Origin: Phil1 sp964612925
Lineage (GTDB): Bacteria > Bacillota > Clostridia > Christensenellales > CAG-138
NCBI GenBank assembly: GCA_964612925.1
Contig: CAZTFU010000015.1
Coordinates: 1 to 42,441 of the forward strand
Reading direction: 5' to 3'
DNA length: 42,441 bases
The position numbers and the translations under genes are program-made. Below, in pieces: positions 1 to 8,014 of the stretch (position 1 is the first letter of the stretch; the number at the start of each line of letters is the position of its first letter). The notes beneath the pieces were generated by a model. That model worked only from the letters and a program-made list of their open reading frames with translations, did not search any database and was not told the origin of the DNA.

Positions 1-206
1 TGCCTTATGCAATTACCGTTACCGCGGTGTCCTTTGTAAGCTTCATACTTGCGGGCCTTATCCAGAATGTTTGGATTAACCTTGTCATAGCCGTTGCGCT
101 CATGGTAGCTACCCTGTTCGTGATAAAGGCTGTTGTTTCCAAGAAGAACGCAGGCATATTCGAAGAAATGGCCGAGGCAAACAGAGCCCTTACCGAAGCT
201 AAGTAA
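1..206 (+). CDS. C-terminal end of a membrane transporter, probably NhaC-type Na+/H+ antiporter (partial)
   Basis: The reading frame is open from the window edge and ends at TAA 204-206, giving about 67 residues. It begins PYAITVTAVSFVSFILAG and contains one or two hydrophobic segments (roughly residues 5-20 and 24-43), then a short charged tail ending in EANRALTEAK. The pattern of two final membrane helices followed by a short cytoplasmic tail resembles the C-terminus of NhaC-family sodium/proton antiporters, but too little is visible to be certain; another secondary transporter is possible. A strong terminator follows at 264-300, so this gene ends its own transcription unit. Confidence 0.5.
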   Translation, partial: PYAITVTAVSFVSFILAGLIQNVWINLVIAVALMVATLFVIKAVVSKKNAGIFEEMAEANRALTEAK

Positions 207-263
207 GCATAAAAACAATATTGGGTTAATGAACTTGGTTGTTTTCATCGATTAACCTTCTCG

Positions 264-300
264 GTGCGGCGCACATAAAAGCTGTGTGCCGCACTTTTTT
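264..300 (+). terminator. Rho-independent terminator after the transporter gene
   Basis: Arms 264-275 and 283-294 pair over 12 bp (one G-U), with a 7-nt loop and six T at 295-300. A weaker inverted repeat, GGTTAAT/ATTAACC, lies just upstream. Confidence 0.9.
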
Positions 301-304
301 GTAC

Positions 305-334
305 TTGTGCGCCATGCCGTAATAATGGTATAAT
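305..334 (+). promoter_or_regulatory. Promoter for the 376-795 gene
   Basis: TTGTGC at 305-310, an 18-nt spacer and TATAAT at 329-334, with TG at 326-327 making an extended -10. The start codon lies 41 nt downstream. Confidence 0.6.
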
Positions 335-375
335 TCATATGGAATAATCTATTTACTCATTAAGGAGAATACATA

Positions 376-795
376 ATGAACAACGCTACGGGTATTACCA
401 TATTCATATTTCAGGCACTGCTTGCACTTTTCGCTTTTTTTGTGACCGCACCCATGACGCTTAACACGATAAGCCTTTTCGGCGTACAAAAGCGTTTTGC
501 ACAGGAAATGATACAGCTTGGCGTTGTTAAGCAAAGCGATGTAAGCAACATGCAGCCCAAAAAGCAGATAGTCGGCGTTGTTATAGCACTTGTGGTGATA
601 GGCGCACTGTGCTATTCCTGCTATCGAACGGCTCCCATGGGCTATATCTGCGGGGGAGTGCCGCTTATGGCAGGCTTTTGGAAATACAGGCATATACTCG
701 AGATGAACAATCTGACCGTACAGCGCTTCAAAAATACATATAAGGACTGCATGAACGTAAAGAAGTATAACCAGTATGTCAAAACACATTTTTAA
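376..795 (+). CDS. Hypothetical three-helix membrane protein
   Basis: A 139-residue protein that I do not recognise. It starts at ATG 376 with AAGGAG at 362-367. Hydrophobic stretches lie at about residues 6-26, 64-84 and 88-104, separated by a basic, polar loop (about 38-62, containing QKRFAQEM), with a C-terminal hydrophilic tail rich in K, Y and N. No catalytic motif is apparent. It stands alone between a terminator-ended transporter gene and the rpsB promoter and has its own promoter, so it is probably monocistronic. The frame, start site and codon use look like a real gene. The function is unknown. Confidence 0.75.
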   Translation: MNNATGITIFIFQALLALFAFFVTAPMTLNTISLFGVQKRFAQEMIQLGVVKQSDVSNMQPKKQIVGVVIALVVIGALCYSCYRTAPMGYICGGVPLMAGFWKYRHILEMNNLTVQRFKNTYKDCMNVKKYNQYVKTHF

Positions 796-840
796 TGCTT
801 AAAACACCGTAATTACACGGAAAAAACAGCTTTTTTTGTA

Positions 841-869
841 TTGCAAAACACACCGAGGCATGATATAAT
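841..869 (+). promoter_or_regulatory. rpsB promoter
   Basis: TTGCAA 841-846, 17-nt spacer, TATAAT 864-869, with TG at 861-862 (extended -10). An inverted repeat (AAAACACACC 845-854, GGTGTGTTTT 876-885) straddles the spacer and the predicted start of transcription. It could be an operator, or the terminator of the upstream gene because T residues follow it. Confidence 0.75.
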
Positions 870-875
870 CGCCAA

Positions 876-1016
876 GGTGTGTTTTTATGGAATGGCACAC
901 CCGCGTAAATGTGATTTGATTACGCACCCGTGCGGACCTATGCGGCTCGTGCCCAATGCGTTGGGCTTCCAAAACAGGGATGATGTACGGGGAGGATAAA
1001 AACGAGGAGGTTTTTT
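876..1016 (+). promoter_or_regulatory. Structured 5' leader of rpsB
   Basis: About 140 nt lie between the predicted transcription start and the rpsB start codon. The segment 923-966 is GC-rich and folds locally; the clearest element is the perfect hairpin GCCCAA-TGCG-TTGGGC at 951-966. The strong site GAGGAGG is at 1004-1010. Autoregulation of S2 through its leader is known in other bacteria; that it happens here is inference. Confidence 0.45.
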
Positions 1017-1754
1017 ATGTCAGTTATTTCCATGAAGCAGTTGCTTGAAGCCGGTGTGCATTTTGGCCACCAGACCCGCCGTTGGAACCCGAAGATGAAG
1101 GAATACATCTTCACCGAGCGTAACGGCATCTACATTATCGACCTTCAGAAGACCGTTAAGAAGATCGACGAGGCTTACTATTTCGTGCGCGATCTCGCCA
1201 TGGATGGCGGCACCGTGCTGTTCGTAGGCACCAAGAAGCAGGCGCAGGAATCCATTGAGCAGGAAGCAAAGCGTTGCGAAATGTACTATGTCAATCAGCG
1301 TTGGCTCGGCGGTATGCTTACCAACTTTAAGACCATACAGAGCCGTATAAACAAGCTCCGCAAGATCGAAAAGATGGAAGCCGACGGTGACTTTGATCTT
1401 CTGCCCAAGAAGGAAGTTATCAAGCTCAAGGCCGAACAGGAAAAGCTTGAAAAGAACCTTGGCGGTATCAAGGACATGAAGAAGCTGCCTTCCGCAATGT
1501 TCGTGGTTGACCCCCGCAAGGAACACATCGCCATTCTTGAGGCGAAGGCTCTCGGTATCCCCGTTGTTGCCATAGTCGACACCAACTGTGACCCCGATGA
1601 AGCGGATTACCCCATCCCCGGTAATGATGACGCCATCCGCGCGGTGAAGCTTATCGCTTCCAAGATCGCCGATGCAGTGCTTGAAGGCAGGCAGGGCGAG
1701 CAGATGACCGACGAGGCCGCCGAAGAAGCGACCGCCGAGGAAGAAGAATTTTAA
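1017..1754 (+). CDS. rpsB: 30S ribosomal protein S2
   Basis: A 245-residue S2 protein of usual length. The N-terminus MSVISMKQLLEAGVHFGHQT and the following RRWNPKMKEYIF are the family signature; VGTKKQAQE, RWLGGMLTN and the VVDPRKEHIAILEA stretch are typical of the S2 Rossmann-like core. The C-terminus is acidic (EEATAEEEEF). S2 joins the small subunit late, near S1. The start is set by GAGGAGG 6 nt before the ATG. The gene heads the rpsB-tsf unit and has a leader and its own promoter. Codon use is biased to ATC, AAG and GCC compared with the ATA-rich metabolic genes that follow, as expected for a highly expressed gene. Confidence 0.98.
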   Translation: MSVISMKQLLEAGVHFGHQTRRWNPKMKEYIFTERNGIYIIDLQKTVKKIDEAYYFVRDLAMDGGTVLFVGTKKQAQESIEQEAKRCEMYYVNQRWLGGMLTNFKTIQSRINKLRKIEKMEADGDFDLLPKKEVIKLKAEQEKLEKNLGGIKDMKKLPSAMFVVDPRKEHIAILEAKALGIPVVAIVDTNCDPDEADYPIPGNDDAIRAVKLIASKIADAVLEGRQGEQMTDEAAEEATAEEEEF

Positions 1755-1793
1755 TTAAACTGCCGAGCGCAAATTTTAGGAGGATATAGAATT

Positions 1794-2684
1794 ATGTTTA
1801 CTGCAAAAGACGTAATGGCCCTGCGTGAGATGAGCGGCGCCGGCATGATGGACTGCAAGCGCGCACTTGTCGAGACCGATGGCGATATGGAAAAGGCCAT
1901 GGATTATCTGCGTGAAAAGAGCTTGGCCGCTACCGCGAAGAAGGCTTCACGCATTGCCGCAGAAGGTATCGTAGCCAGCTACGTTTCCGAGGATTCCAAG
2001 GTTGCCGCTATAGTTGAAGTCAACTGCGAGACCGACTTTGTCGCCAAGACCGACGATTTCAAGAACCTTGTTACCAACGTTGCCAAGCTTGTTGTTGAAA
2101 AGAACCCTGCCGATGTTGATGCACTTATGGCTCTTGATACCGGTGACGGTACCGTTTCCGAAATGGTCAGCCGCGCCGTTGCCAAGATCGGTGAAAAGAT
2201 CACCATTCGCCGCTTTGCCCGTAAGGAAGGCGTGCTGGCAGATACCTATATTCACCTTGGCGGTAAAATAGGTGTTCTGGTTGAGGCAAATTGCGATTGC
2301 GATAAGGCAAAGGCCGCCATGCACGATGTAGCCATGCACATCGCCGCCGCGAACCCCACCGCGCTTTGCCGTGAGGATGTTGACCAGTCCGAGCTTGATA
2401 AGGAGCGCGAAATGCTCAAGGCTCAGGCCCTTAACGAGCCTAAGCCCAAGCCCATGAACATCATCGAAAAGATGGTTGAGGGTCGTATCGCCAAGTACTT
2501 CAAGGAAGTTTGCCTGCTTGAGCAGCCCTTCGTAAAGAATCCCGATCAGAGCGTTGCCGATATGCTCAAGGAAATCGGTGATGACCTTCAGGTCGTCGGC
2601 TTTGTTCGCTATGAGATGGGCGAAGGCCTGACCAAGAGACAGGATAACTTTGCAGAAGAAGTTATGGGTCAGATGAGCAAATAA
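1794..2684 (+). CDS. tsf: Elongation factor Ts
   Basis: A 296-residue EF-Ts, the nucleotide exchange factor that recycles EF-Tu. The UBA-like N-terminal domain (residues about 1-45) contains LREMSGAGMMDCKRAL and the TDGDMEKAMDYLREK motif. The conserved EVNCETDFVAKTDDF, which contacts EF-Tu, is at about residues 75-89. The dimerisation-like core follows and the protein ends RQDNFAEEVMGQMSK. It lies 39 nt after rpsB, with AGGAGG at 1779-1784, in the usual S2/EF-Ts operon. A terminator follows at 2697-2727. Codon use is of the highly expressed type. Confidence 0.98.
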   Translation: MFTAKDVMALREMSGAGMMDCKRALVETDGDMEKAMDYLREKSLAATAKKASRIAAEGIVASYVSEDSKVAAIVEVNCETDFVAKTDDFKNLVTNVAKLVVEKNPADVDALMALDTGDGTVSEMVSRAVAKIGEKITIRRFARKEGVLADTYIHLGGKIGVLVEANCDCDKAKAAMHDVAMHIAAANPTALCREDVDQSELDKEREMLKAQALNEPKPKPMNIIEKMVEGRIAKYFKEVCLLEQPFVKNPDQSVADMLKEIGDDLQVVGFVRYEMGEGLTKRQDNFAEEVMGQMSK

Positions 2685-2696
2685 TAAAGCATTGAA

Positions 2697-2727
2697 AAGG
2701 GGACGTTTTTGCCAACGTTCCCTTTTT
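2697..2727 (+). terminator. Terminator after tsf
   Basis: Arms 2697-2707 and 2714-2724 pair over 11 bp (one G-U) with a 6-nt loop; the T run continues to 2727. It separates rpsB-tsf from pyrH, although partial readthrough is common at such sites. Confidence 0.88.
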
Positions 2728-2754
2728 GTATACAGTTTATAAAGGAGAATGGGT

Positions 2755-3450
2755 ATGCTTAAATATAAGCGTGTATCATTAAAGCTTTCAGGTGAGGCCC
2801 TCGGCGGCGGCAAAACGATAGATTTCGAATCGGCAGCGGTGATAGCAAGGGAGATAAAAACCCTTGTTGAGGCCGGTGTGGAGGTTGGCGTGACAATAGG
2901 CGCAGGCAACATATGGCGCGGCAGAAGCGGCGGCAGCATGGACAGAAACCGCGCCGATCAAATGGGTATGCTTGCAACCACGATAAATTGTATGGCAATG
3001 GAAGCCGCGCTGAAGGAGGCGGGCGTTGAGACGGAGGTGCTTTCAACGCTGCATATGCCCTCATTCTGCGATGATTTTTCGTCCGAGAAGGCAATAAACG
3101 CAATGAAGGCCGGCAAGGTATGCCTTTTCGCCTGTGGCACGGGCAGACCGTTTTTTTCAACGGATACGGCCGCTGCGCTGAAGGCTGCTGAAATATATGC
3201 CGATGCACTGGTGCTTGCAAAGAATGTTGACGGCGTGTACAATGCCGACCCGAATAAAGACAGTTCCGCCGTGAGATACACTCACCTTACCTATCAGCAG
3301 GTGATAGAACAGAACCTTCAGGCGACCGACCTTACGGCGATAACCCTCTGCAAGGAACAGAAAATTCCCGTTGTGGTGTGCGCATTGAAGGAACATGGTG
3401 CGATTCTTCGCGCAATAAATGGCGAGGATGTAGGTACAATCATTGACTAA
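2755..3450 (+). CDS. pyrH: UMP kinase
   Basis: A 231-residue bacterial UMP kinase (amino-acid kinase fold) that phosphorylates UMP to UDP in pyrimidine synthesis. YKRVSLKLSGEALGG forms the phosphate-binding start; GAGNIWRGR and the DQMGMLATTINCMAM segment are family signatures, as is the NVDGVYNADP loop. Two ATG codons lie close together, at 2749 and 2755. AAAGGAG at 2741-2747 is only 1 nt from the first but 7 nt from the second, so 2755 is chosen. It is followed 60 nt later by frr, the usual neighbour. Confidence 0.96.
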   Translation: MLKYKRVSLKLSGEALGGGKTIDFESAAVIAREIKTLVEAGVEVGVTIGAGNIWRGRSGGSMDRNRADQMGMLATTINCMAMEAALKEAGVETEVLSTLHMPSFCDDFSSEKAINAMKAGKVCLFACGTGRPFFSTDTAAALKAAEIYADALVLAKNVDGVYNADPNKDSSAVRYTHLTYQQVIEQNLQATDLTAITLCKEQKIPVVVCALKEHGAILRAINGEDVGTIID

Positions 3451-3510
3451 GAAGAGGATTTGACCTAAAATATAGGTATACTGTTTGAATAAAGATACGG
3501 AGGTATAAAT

Positions 3511-4062
3511 ATGGACGCAATAGAAACCGCAAAAGAAAAAATGGGCAAAACCATCGCCGTACTGCAAAGGGAACTCAGCTCTCTGCGTGCCGGCCGCGCG
3601 AATGCGCAGGTGCTTGACCGCATAATGGTGGACTACTACGGTTCACCCACCCCCGTAAATCAGGTGGGCAACATTTCTTCACCCGAAGCGAGGATGCTTG
3701 TTATAACCCCCTATGATCCTTCCGTGCTGAATCCGCTTGCAAAGGCAATTCAGCAGTCGGATCTTGGCATTAACCCCTCAAATGACGGTAAGTGCATCCG
3801 CCTTGTTTTCCCCGAGCTTACGGAGGAAAGGCGTAAGGAGCTTGCAAAGACCATTCAGAAAAAGGGTGAGGAGGCCAAAGTTGCCATCCGCTCCATCCGC
3901 CGTGATGCCATAGAGCAGATAAAGAAGGCGCAGAAGGACAGCGAGATAACCGAGGATGACCGCAAGAAACTTGAGGAACAGGCTCAAAAGCAGACCGATG
4001 CCCATATAAAGGACATTGACAAGATGGTCAGCGATAAGCAAAAGGAGATAATGGAGGTTTGA
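3511..4062 (+). CDS. frr: Ribosome recycling factor
   Basis: A 183-residue RRF, which with EF-G splits post-termination ribosomes. ELSSLRAGRANAQVLDRI at about residues 20-37 and YYGSPTPVNQVGNIS are family signatures; a long three-helix bundle rich in K and E follows (ELTEERRKELAKTIQKKGEE). The start has GGAGG 7 nt upstream. The last codons overlap the start of a small downstream gene (TTG at 4059), which indicates translational coupling. Confidence 0.97.
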   Translation: MDAIETAKEKMGKTIAVLQRELSSLRAGRANAQVLDRIMVDYYGSPTPVNQVGNISSPEARMLVITPYDPSVLNPLAKAIQQSDLGINPSNDGKCIRLVFPELTEERRKELAKTIQKKGEEAKVAIRSIRRDAIEQIKKAQKDSEITEDDRKKLEEQAQKQTDAHIKDIDKMVSDKQKEIMEV

Positions 4063-4271
4063 GGAACGTAGAGGGCCTTGAACTTACAAAAGCCGTAGAA
4101 GAACTTGAAAAGCGGGGCATTGTGGCACAAACGCTCGAGGTGTCCAGCAGAAAGGGCGTTGACGGCAACGAAAGGCGCGTTGTTCGCGCCATACAAACAG
4201 GGGACAGCACCGCAGTTTTGACATGGGCATGGTTCAAAACCGCAGTGGATGTGCCAAAGGAGCAAAATTGA
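4059..4271 (+). CDS. Small PASTA-like protein between frr and uppS
   Basis: A 70-residue protein read from TTG 4059, overlapping the frr stop by 4 nt, with AAGGAG at 4042-4047 upstream. The sequence has an ELTKAVEELEKRGI segment followed by a strand-rich part with SSRKGVDGNERRVVRAI and TWAWFKTAVD. This amphipathic helix followed by strands resembles a single PASTA-type fold, and I recall small proteins of this kind between frr and uppS in Clostridia, but I cannot test the match. There is no signal peptide or membrane segment, so it is probably cytosolic. Its stop overlaps the uppS start (TTGA at 4268-4271), so the three genes are coupled. The function is unknown. Confidence 0.7.
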   Translation: MRNVEGLELTKAVEELEKRGIVAQTLEVSSRKGVDGNERRVVRAIQTGDSTAVLTWAWFKTAVDVPKEQN

Positions 4272-5014
4272 CACAGGCTGAATTGGATTCCCTGCGCACA
4301 AGACTCACACCCTTGCCAAAGCATGTCGGCATTATAATGGACGGTAACGGCCGCTACGCCACAAAGCGTGGCCTGCCGCGTTCATTCGGCCACAGGGCGG
4401 GTACGGAGCGACTTAGGGGAATAATCAAATTAAGCAGCGACTTGGGCATAGAGGCACTCTCTCTCTATGCCTTTTCAACCGAAAACTGGAAACGGCCAAA
4501 GGTTGAGGTGGATGCGCTGTTTGCTATTTTTATGGAATACTTCACCAAAGAGGTGGAGGAGCTTGACAGAAACAATGTTGCCATACGCGCAATGGGCTCA
4601 ATAGAGGCTTTGCCCGAAAAGGTATATTCCGAGTGCATTGCGGCAATGGAAAAAACAAATGGGAATACAGGGCTGAAGCTTAACATAGCCCTGAATTACG
4701 GCAGCCGTGCCGAAACGGTGAATGCCGTAAGAATGCTTGCAAAAAGCGTTTACGAAGGTAAGCTTGCCGCGGAGGATATAAGCGAAAAAACGCTTATGGA
4801 TGCACTGTATACGGGCGGGCTCGGTGATGTTGACCTTGTTATTCGCACGGGCGGCGAAAAGCGGCTTTCAAACTTTATGCTGCTGCAAAGCGCCTATGCC
4901 GAATTTGTTTTTACGGACACGTTGTGGCCGGAATTCAGTGACGAATGCTATGCCGCCGCGCTTGAAGAATTTGCGCACAGAAACAGACGGTATGGCGGAT
5001 TGGACGGAAAATGA
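4268..5014 (+). CDS. uppS: Undecaprenyl diphosphate synthase (cis-prenyltransferase)
   Basis: A 248-residue cis-prenyltransferase that builds undecaprenyl diphosphate, the lipid carrier for peptidoglycan precursors. HVGIIMDGNGRYATKRG holds the catalytic Asp and the IPP-binding region (Tyr where Trp is common after GNGR). FGHRAGTERLRGIIKL, SLYAFSTENWKRP, RTGGEKRLSNFML and the AEFVFTDTLWPEF segment are all family motifs. The frame is open further upstream, but TTG 4268 is chosen because AAAGGAG at 4256-4262 sits 5 nt before it and it overlaps the preceding stop. It overlaps cdsA by 4 nt. Confidence 0.95.
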   Translation: MTQAELDSLRTRLTPLPKHVGIIMDGNGRYATKRGLPRSFGHRAGTERLRGIIKLSSDLGIEALSLYAFSTENWKRPKVEVDALFAIFMEYFTKEVEELDRNNVAIRAMGSIEALPEKVYSECIAAMEKTNGNTGLKLNIALNYGSRAETVNAVRMLAKSVYEGKLAAEDISEKTLMDALYTGGLGDVDLVIRTGGEKRLSNFMLLQSAYAEFVFTDTLWPEFSDECYAAALEEFAHRNRRYGGLDGK

Positions 5015-5823
5015 AACTTGTAAAACGTATTTTAATGGCGGCCGTGCTTATAGCATTGCTCGGCACGGCATTGCATTTCGGCGGATGGGTGCTTTGCGCA
5101 CTGTTTACGGCGGGCGCGGTAATGGCGGCATATGAAATGGGTACCGCGCTTACCAAAAAGGAGCTAAGGCCGTTTATGGCACCTTGGTATATATTTGCGC
5201 TGACGTATTTTGTCGCATATAAGATGTTTGGCGGCGCGGGAATGTGGATAGTTGCAATACTTTGCGCCATGATGATAATTGCGGACAGAATATTTACCGA
5301 GGTACGCACTGCCGAGGATACAATGGCGGCATTGTCCGTTATGGTGTACCCGATGGCGTTTTTCGCGGCAATAGCAATGTTGTGCGAATACGGCGGTGAC
5401 ATGGATAAGGGGCGCATAGCGCTTTTCAGTGCGTTTGCGATGCCACTTATGGGCGATACGTTTGCGTATTTCGGCGGCAAGCTTTTCGGCAAGAAGAAGC
5501 TTTGCCCGCGTTTAAGCCCCAATAAAACCGTTGCAGGCAGCATAGCGGGCTTTGTCGGCGGCGGCGTAGGCGGCGCACTTGTATATGCCATGCAGGGCGT
5601 GTGGAACGCGGGAGCGGGGCTTTTACTGCTTGTGATACTCGGCGTTTTCTGCGGGGGAATAGGACAGATAGGCGACCTTTTCGCATCAAGCATAAAGCGT
5701 TATGTGGGGATAAAGGATTACAGTCGCATTTTTTCGGAACATGGCGGCGTTATGGACAGGGTGGACAGCGTTCTGTTTTGCGCCCCCATTATTTACGCCG
5801 TGTTCACTATTGCGGGAGTATAA
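5011..5823 (+). CDS. cdsA: Phosphatidate cytidylyltransferase (CDP-diacylglycerol synthase)
   Basis: A 270-residue integral membrane enzyme that makes CDP-diacylglycerol from phosphatidate and CTP, the branch point for phospholipids. There are about seven or eight hydrophobic segments. The C-terminal family signature is complete: SSIKRYVGIKDYSRIFSEHG followed by GVMDRVDS. DTFAYFGGKLFGKKKLCPRL, with the SPNKTVAGS stretch after it, is the second conserved region. ATG overlaps the uppS stop (ATGA). Its place between uppS and dxr is the standard order in Firmicutes. Confidence 0.95.
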   Translation: MKLVKRILMAAVLIALLGTALHFGGWVLCALFTAGAVMAAYEMGTALTKKELRPFMAPWYIFALTYFVAYKMFGGAGMWIVAILCAMMIIADRIFTEVRTAEDTMAALSVMVYPMAFFAAIAMLCEYGGDMDKGRIALFSAFAMPLMGDTFAYFGGKLFGKKKLCPRLSPNKTVAGSIAGFVGGGVGGALVYAMQGVWNAGAGLLLLVILGVFCGGIGQIGDLFASSIKRYVGIKDYSRIFSEHGGVMDRVDSVLFCAPIIYAVFTIAGV

Positions 5824-5832
5824 TATATAAGG

Positions 5833-6972
5833 ATGAAAAAAATATCGGTGCTTGGCTGCACGGGCTCAATAGGTACACAAACACTTGACGTTGTGCGGCA
5901 GCATAGGAACGAATTTGCCGTGGGTGCGCTTTGTGCGGGGAACAATGTGCGCTTGGCGGCTGCACAGGCTGCGGAATTTGAACCGGAGCTTTTGTGCGTT
6001 TATGATGAGGCGGCGGCGCAAAGCATAAAGGATTCTCTGCCCAAATGCACCCGACTTTATGCGGGGCACGATGCGGCAAGCGTTGCGGCGCGGTATAAGG
6101 GAGCCGAAACGGTGGTAAATGCCGTAAGCGGATTTTCGGGAACCATGCCGCTTATTGCCGCACTTGAGGAAGGGAAAAGGGTCGCGTTAGCGAACAAGGA
6201 AAGCATAGTTTGCGCGCACGAGCTTGTCGAGCGGGCAAAAAGGCTCGGCGGGGGCGAAATAGTGCCCGTGGACAGCGAACAAAGCGCGATATTCCAGTGC
6301 CTGTGTGCGGGGAGAAGGACCGAGGTAAAGCGGCTTATACTCACCGCTTCGGGCGGGCCGTTCAGGCTGTTTACAAAGGAACAGTTAGCCTCCGTTACGC
6401 CCGAGATGGCAATGAAGCACCCAACGTGGAACATGGGGCGAAAAATAACCATTGATTCGGCATCATTGTTCAATAAGGGGCTTGAAATAATGGAGGCGGC
6501 GTATCTTTTCGGTTTTGGCGCAAAAAGTATAGGCGTGCTTGTGCATCCGCAATCTGTGGTGCATTCAATGGTAGAATACTGCGACAATGCGGTTATTGCT
6601 CAGCTGAGTGCGCCTGATATGCGCCTTGCCATACACTATGCATTGACATATCCAAATCGCGAGGAAAGCCCGTTTGGTGCATTGAGCGTTGATAAAATGC
6701 GTACACTGACATTTGAAGAACCGGATACGGAGCGTTTTCCCGCAATACCGCTTGCTTATCGCGCACTTGAGCAGGGGGGCGTGATGCCTGCGGTATATAA
6801 CGGCGCAAATGAGGCCGCAGTGGAGCTTTTCTGCAATGGAGAAATAGGCTTTTCGGATATTCCTGTGCGTGTGGAGGGGGCTATGCGCAGTATAAAGAAT
6901 ACGCGCATAGATACATTTGAACACCTGCTTGAGGTGGATGCGGCCGCAAGACAGGCGGCAAGGAAAGGATAA
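5833..6972 (+). CDS. dxr: 1-deoxy-D-xylulose 5-phosphate reductoisomerase
   Basis: A 379-residue enzyme for the second step of the MEP isoprenoid pathway (DXP to MEP, NADPH-dependent). The N-terminal LGCTGSIGTQTLDVV is the NADPH-binding loop. NKESIV, PVDSEQSAIFQCL (metal and substrate), TASGGPFR and HPTWNMGRKITIDSASLFNK are catalytic-domain motifs, followed by HPQSVVHSMVEY. Length is typical. The site AAGG is just before ATG 5833. It works with ispG (8015-9088) in the same pathway, which feeds uppS upstream. Confidence 0.97.
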   Translation: MKKISVLGCTGSIGTQTLDVVRQHRNEFAVGALCAGNNVRLAAAQAAEFEPELLCVYDEAAAQSIKDSLPKCTRLYAGHDAASVAARYKGAETVVNAVSGFSGTMPLIAALEEGKRVALANKESIVCAHELVERAKRLGGGEIVPVDSEQSAIFQCLCAGRRTEVKRLILTASGGPFRLFTKEQLASVTPEMAMKHPTWNMGRKITIDSASLFNKGLEIMEAAYLFGFGAKSIGVLVHPQSVVHSMVEYCDNAVIAQLSAPDMRLAIHYALTYPNREESPFGALSVDKMRTLTFEEPDTERFPAIPLAYRALEQGGVMPAVYNGANEAAVELFCNGEIGFSDIPVRVEGAMRSIKNTRIDTFEHLLEVDAAARQAARKG

Positions 6973-6975
6973 TTT

Positions 6976-8013
6976 TTGTATATGACGGGTGTATTATCTG
7001 TTTTATCGGCGATATTACTTATCGCGCTGATGGTGGTGATGCATGAACTTGGACACTTTTGCGCGGGCAGAGTGCTCGGGTTTGGTATTGATGAATTCAG
7101 TATAGGCTTCGGGCCCGCTCTGATAAAAAAAGAAAAGAACGGTACGCTGTACGCGTTGCGCCTTATTCCCATAGGCGGAGCATGCATGTTCCACGGCGAG
7201 GATGAGGAAGCGGCGGATGAAAGATCCTTTATGGCCCAAAGTGCGTGGAAAAGGGCGATAGTCATTGCCGCGGGGCCGCTTGTGAACATATTGAGCGCGG
7301 TGCTGCTTGCGGCGGCCATACTCATGTCCTACGGCGAATACATGCCGAGCGTTATGGAATTTGACGACAGCGTTTCCATAGCGCGTGAAGCGGGCGTTGA
7401 GATTGGTGACATAATATATGGCGTGAACGGCAATCGGCTTGATTATGCAAATGAGGTTGTTGACCGCATCAAGGAATCGGACGGCGAAAGCCTTACCCTT
7501 AACATTATAAGAAACGGCGAGCGCATCGACATAACCATGCACGATGTTTATAATGAAGAACAGGGCTATAACATGATAGGAATAGCCATGAATTACGGAA
7601 GACTAAGGTACGGCCCTTTTGAAGCCTTTGGCCGCAGCTTTAACTATGTTTGGCAGATGATAAAGGAAATAGCCGTATTTTTGGGAAGAGTGTTCCAAGG
7701 AAATGTAAGCAGCGGCGAAGTTTCGGGCATTGTGGGTGCGGTTTCGGTAGTGAGCGAGGCCGTTAAGATAAGCTTTGAAACGGTGCTTAGGATAGTTATG
7801 CTTCTCAGCATGAACCTTGGGCTTATGAACCTATTGCCCATACCCGCACTTGACGGCGGCAGGCTTATATTCCTTTTGATAGAGGCGGTGCGCGGAAAGC
7901 CGATAAAGCAATCGATAGAGGGAACCATACATTTTGTGGGATTGATACTGTTACTTGCACTTATGGTGCTTGTTACGGTTTCGGACGTAAGAACACTTAT
8001 ATTCGGGGGCTAA
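6976..8013 (+). CDS. rseP: Site-2 zinc metalloprotease of the RseP family
   Basis: A 345-residue intramembrane protease. HELGH is at residues 23-27 in the first membrane helix (zinc ligands His23 and His27, catalytic Glu24). The second metal motif, LDGG, has Asp293 within NLLPIPALDGGRL. One PDZ-like region lies in the middle (about residues 125-195), around the REAGVEIGDIIYGVNG segment. Family members cut anti-sigma factors or remnant signal peptides; the target here is unknown. TTG 6976 is chosen because AAAGGA at 6964-6969 is 6 nt away; ATG 6982 would be 12 nt away. It begins 3 nt after the dxr stop. Confidence 0.95.
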   Translation: MYMTGVLSVLSAILLIALMVVMHELGHFCAGRVLGFGIDEFSIGFGPALIKKEKNGTLYALRLIPIGGACMFHGEDEEAADERSFMAQSAWKRAIVIAAGPLVNILSAVLLAAAILMSYGEYMPSVMEFDDSVSIAREAGVEIGDIIYGVNGNRLDYANEVVDRIKESDGESLTLNIIRNGERIDITMHDVYNEEQGYNMIGIAMNYGRLRYGPFEAFGRSFNYVWQMIKEIAVFLGRVFQGNVSSGEVSGIVGAVSVVSEAVKISFETVLRIVMLLSMNLGLMNLLPIPALDGGRLIFLLIEAVRGKPIKQSIEGTIHFVGLILLLALMVLVTVSDVRTLIFGG

Positions 8014-8014
8014 A

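Noticed and set aside
1947..2939. Long minus-strand frame (330 codons) opposite tsf and the start of pyrH
   Set aside because: It is antisense to two certain genes, has no ribosome-binding site and no family features; it results from codon bias.
3459..3500. Possible promoter before frr (TTGACC and TATACT)
   Set aside because: The two boxes are only 11 nt apart, too close for a functional sigma-A promoter.
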